Notes under the pieces: generated by a model | What the model was told of the DNA's origin: nothing | The model's database searches: none | What the model saw: only the letters and a program-made list of their open reading frames with translations | Program-made: the position numbers and the translations under genes | Source of the DNA: an uncultured Bacteroides sp. | GTDB lineage: Bacteria; Bacteroidota; Bacteroidia; Bacteroidales; Bacteroidaceae | Reading direction: 5' to 3' | Length of the DNA: 64,000 bases | Assembly: GCA_900544675.1 (NCBI GenBank) | Contig: UQVZ01000020.1 | Coordinates: forward strand, 6,376-70,375 | Shown here: positions 62,029 through 64,000 of the stretch, piece by piece | How the letters are laid out: each line of letters begins with the position of its first letter | Position numbering within the stretch: position 1 is the first letter of the stretch

Positions 62029-62465
62029 CCGAATGGGGATACATCGGCATGTTTATCTCCGCCTTCCTTGCAGGAACCATCTTGCCTTTCTCGTCCGAAG
62101 CTGTCCTGTTGGCATGCATAGGCTTGGGACTTGACCCTGTAGGCTCTACCCTTTCGACCACCGCCGGCAATGCGTTGGGAGGCATCACCTGCTACTGGAT
62201 AGGTCATTTGGGTAAACAAGAATGGATAGAGAAGTACCTGAAAGTGGACAAAAAGCAAATGGACCGTGCCGAACGCTTCATCCGTGGGCGGGGTTCCTGG
62301 ATGGCATTGTTCTCTTTCTTGCCCGTAATAGGAGACGCCATCCTCATCGTACTGGGCTGGATGCGTGCCAATGTATGGATAGTGGCTCTCTCGATGACGC
62401 TCGGCAAACTGGCGCGTTACGCCATTCTGGTAGCAGCCACACTGGGAGTAATTAATTTATTTTGA
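62004..62465 (+). CDS. YqaA/DedA-type membrane protein
   Basis: 153 aa. Starts inside the previous gene (ATGGATGCATTT, overlap 25 nt). SNARE-associated/DedA pattern GTILPFSSEAVLLACIGLG, GNALGGITCYWIG and FLPVIGDAILIVLGWMR, and a short size typical of YqaA. Bacterial DedA relatives act in membrane lipid and proton balance; the role of the YqaA branch is not settled. Confidence 0.88.
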   Translation: MDAFLQLLTEWGYIGMFISAFLAGTILPFSSEAVLLACIGLGLDPVGSTLSTTAGNALGGITCYWIGHLGKQEWIEKYLKVDKKQMDRAERFIRGRGSWMALFSFLPVIGDAILIVLGWMRANVWIVALSMTLGKLARYAILVAATLGVINLF

Positions 62466-62468
62466 ATC

Positions 62469-63128
62469 ATGATTGACATAGAACCAACCGCCGACGGAAG
62501 CAACACGCTCTTCGTCCCTGAACTGAACGAACACTATCATTCCGTAAAAGGAGCATTGACCGAATCGGAACACATCTTTATACGGATGGGGCTGGAACAT
62601 CATCCTTCGCCCTCACCTCGTGTGCTGGAAATAGGTTTCGGTACGGGGCTGAACGCTTTTCTCACCCTGCTTTATGCCGGGAAAGCACAGCGCACCGTGC
62701 ATTATACCACCATCGAGCGTTATCCCGTAGCACCCGACCTGATTAGCCGGCTGGGCTATCCCGAACGGATATGTCCCGAACGCGCGGAAGACTTTTATGC
62801 CCTGCACCGTGCCGCATGGGAAAAAGATGTTCCCCTTACACCTTATTATATATTACACAAAGTACAGGCAGACTTCACTTCCTACTCCTTTCCGGGAGAA
62901 TACGATGTCATCTATTTCGATGCCTTCGCGCCCGAAAAACAGCCCGAGATGTGGAGCCGGGAACTCTTCGCCCGCCTCTTTGCCAGCCTTCGCACGGGCG
63001 GAATCCTTACCACCTATTGCGCCAAAGGCGTTGTACGCCGCACCTTACAGGCTGTAGGTTTCACCGTAGAACGTCTGCCCGGTCCTCCGGGAGGCAAGCG
63101 CGAGATATTGCGGGCAAGCAAAATATAG
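62469..63128 (+). CDS. mnmD: MnmD-like tRNA wobble-uridine methyltransferase
   Basis: 219 aa, corresponding to the methyltransferase half of MnmC without the FAD oxidase half. SAM motif LEIGFGTGLNAFLTLL, then YDVIYFDAFAPEKQPEMWS and TTYCAKGVVRRTLQAVGF, followed by GPPGGKREILRA at the C-terminus. These are diagnostic for the DUF752/MnmC-N family, which methylates aminomethyl-2-thiouridine at tRNA position 34. Starts 3 nt after the YqaA-like gene. Confidence 0.9.
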   Translation: MIDIEPTADGSNTLFVPELNEHYHSVKGALTESEHIFIRMGLEHHPSPSPRVLEIGFGTGLNAFLTLLYAGKAQRTVHYTTIERYPVAPDLISRLGYPERICPERAEDFYALHRAAWEKDVPLTPYYILHKVQADFTSYSFPGEYDVIYFDAFAPEKQPEMWSRELFARLFASLRTGGILTTYCAKGVVRRTLQAVGFTVERLPGPPGGKREILRASKI

Positions 63129-63197
63129 GGTAGAGACATTGAACCTGACAACAAAAAAATTGAGCCTTACAACAATCAAGTTATAAGACTTTTGCCT

Positions 63198-63205
63198 TAC
63201 TTTTG
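63198..63205 (+). promoter_or_regulatory. -7 element of the flavodoxin-like gene
   Basis: TACTTTTG, 39 nt before the ATG at 63245. Confidence 0.65.
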
Positions 63206-63244
63206 CAGTCAGAGAACAAATCATGCTAAATCACTTATAAAAGA

Positions 63245-63865
63245 ATGACTATGAAAGTATTGCTTATCAACGGAAGTCCCCATAACGAGGGGAATACATA
63301 CATCGCCTTGTCCGAAGTGGCAAAAGCATTGCAGGCAAACGGAGTAGAAACAGAAATCATCTCCATCGGTACCAAAGCCGTGCAGGGTTGTATTGCGTGC
63401 GGCCGTTGCGCCGAACTGGGGCACTGTGTCTTTAATGATGCATTATACAATCAGATAAGAGAACAATTAACCACAGCCGACGGCATCGTTATCGGCTCAC
63501 CCGTATATTATGCCGGACCTAACGGTTCGCTCTGCGCATTGCTCGACCGCCTGTTTTATTCTGCCGGTTCCTTGCTTGCCTACAAGCCGGCGGCAGCTGT
63601 AGCCGTATGCCGCCGGGGAGGAGCCAGCGCGACATTCGACCGATTGAACAAATATTTCACCATTAACAATATGCCGGTCGTATCCTCCCAATACTGGAAC
63701 AGTGTGCACGGACGGACACCCGGCGAAGCATTGCAAGACATCGAAGGCCTGCAAACCATGCGTACGTTAGGAAACAACATGGCTTGGATATTGAAGAGTC
63801 TGAAACAAGGCGGGCAACCGATACCCGAACGCGAGCCTTGGACACCGACTCATTTCATCCGGTAA
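63245..63865 (+). CDS. Flavodoxin-fold NAD(P)H-dependent FMN reductase
   Basis: 206 aa (ATG at 63251 also possible). The FMN phosphate loop INGSPHNEGNT and the second flavin loop GSPVYYAGPNGSLCALLDR identify the NADPH-dependent FMN reductase/iron-sulfur flavoprotein family. The cysteines GCIACGRCAELGHC follow the usual CxxC(x)C layout of that family and could hold an iron-sulfur cluster. Electron partner unknown. Monocistronic, followed by a tandem array. Confidence 0.9.
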   Translation: MTMKVLLINGSPHNEGNTYIALSEVAKALQANGVETEIISIGTKAVQGCIACGRCAELGHCVFNDALYNQIREQLTTADGIVIGSPVYYAGPNGSLCALLDRLFYSAGSLLAYKPAAAVAVCRRGGASATFDRLNKYFTINNMPVVSSQYWNSVHGRTPGEALQDIEGLQTMRTLGNNMAWILKSLKQGGQPIPEREPWTPTHFIR

Positions 63866-63883
63866 CTCTCCATCGGTTATCAT

Positions 63884-64000
63884 GCACCTAAGTGCATCGC
63901 CTTACGCACTTAGGTGCATCTGCCAACGAACCTAAGTGCATCTGCCAACGAACCTAAGTGCATCTGCCAACGAACCTAAGTGCATCTGCCAACGAACCTA
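63884..64000. repeat. 22-bp tandem array running out of the window
   Basis: Units start at 63884, 63906, 63928, 63950, 63972 and 63994. The first two contain GCACCTAAGTGC and its complement form GCACTTAGGTGC and together make a perfect 14-bp hairpin (ATGCACCTAAGTGC/GCACTTAGGTGCAT). Later units are identical (GAACCTAAGTGC + ATCTGCCAAC). No spacers, so not a CRISPR. Confidence 0.85.

Noticed and set aside
63884..64000. Possible CRISPR array at the window end
   Set aside because: Period is 22 bp with identical units and no variable spacers; no cas genes in view.
1..64000. Mobile element or prophage origin of the lyase locus
   Set aside because: No integrase, transposase, attachment-site duplication or tRNA boundary seen; gene order and promoter type are uniform with the flanking chromosome.

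Overview
The window is a chromosomal segment of a gut-type member of the Bacteroidales, most likely Bacteroides or Phocaeicola. The evidence is three SusC/SusD pairs, a hybrid two-component regulator, Bacteroidetes-type promoters (a TAnnTTTG -7 element recurs upstream of most transcription units) and housekeeping genes of the expected type. I see no tRNA, rRNA, insertion sequence, phage gene or CRISPR array.

Region 1 (1-1362) holds the end of fabF and rnc. Region 2 (1363-29283) is a large polysaccharide utilisation locus, all on the minus strand, for a sulfated uronic-acid glycan, most likely a glycosaminoglycan such as heparan sulfate. It encodes a GH88 unsaturated glucuronidase, NagB, a NagB-like/PIG-L fusion, an anaerobic sulfatase maturase, a hybrid two-component regulator, a heparinase III-like lyase, SusC/SusD, two large DUF4962-type heparinase II/III lyases and a serine-type sulfatase. 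Between the two large lyases sits an operon resembling fimbrial accessory genes (DUF3575 outer-membrane protein plus two Mfa2/DUF6562-like lipoproteins). Four promoters here (GH88 operon, susC, lyase/fimbria operon, sulfatase) each carry four direct repeats spaced 20-21 bp, starting exactly 22 bp from the -7 box. This is read as the operator of the hybrid regulator.

Region 3 (29493-34409) is housekeeping: thioesterase, proC, a small membrane protein, metY and a membrane MutS-like ATPase. Region 4 (34483-39492) holds a lipoprotein with collagen-like Gly-X-Y tracts preceded by a long, apparently pseudoknotted leader RNA, a DUF6078 gene, a 22-bp tandem dyad array and a U32 peptidase-family gene. 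Region 5 (39761-46834) has an orphan SusC/SusD pair, dusB and a DUF3089 hydrolase. Region 6 (46875-54005) is a small locus with SusD, a SusC broken by a frameshifting deletion of about 20 bp, and a GH65 enzyme, next to nhaA. Region 7 (55616-64000) holds an rRNA methyltransferase, a dipeptidyl peptidase, purD, membrane proteins, an MnmD-like methyltransferase, a flavodoxin-like protein and a second 22-bp tandem array.

Another genome-scale signal is a family of intergenic low-complexity inverted arrays: short words repeated in one arm and their complements in the other. They lie in at least eight gene gaps.
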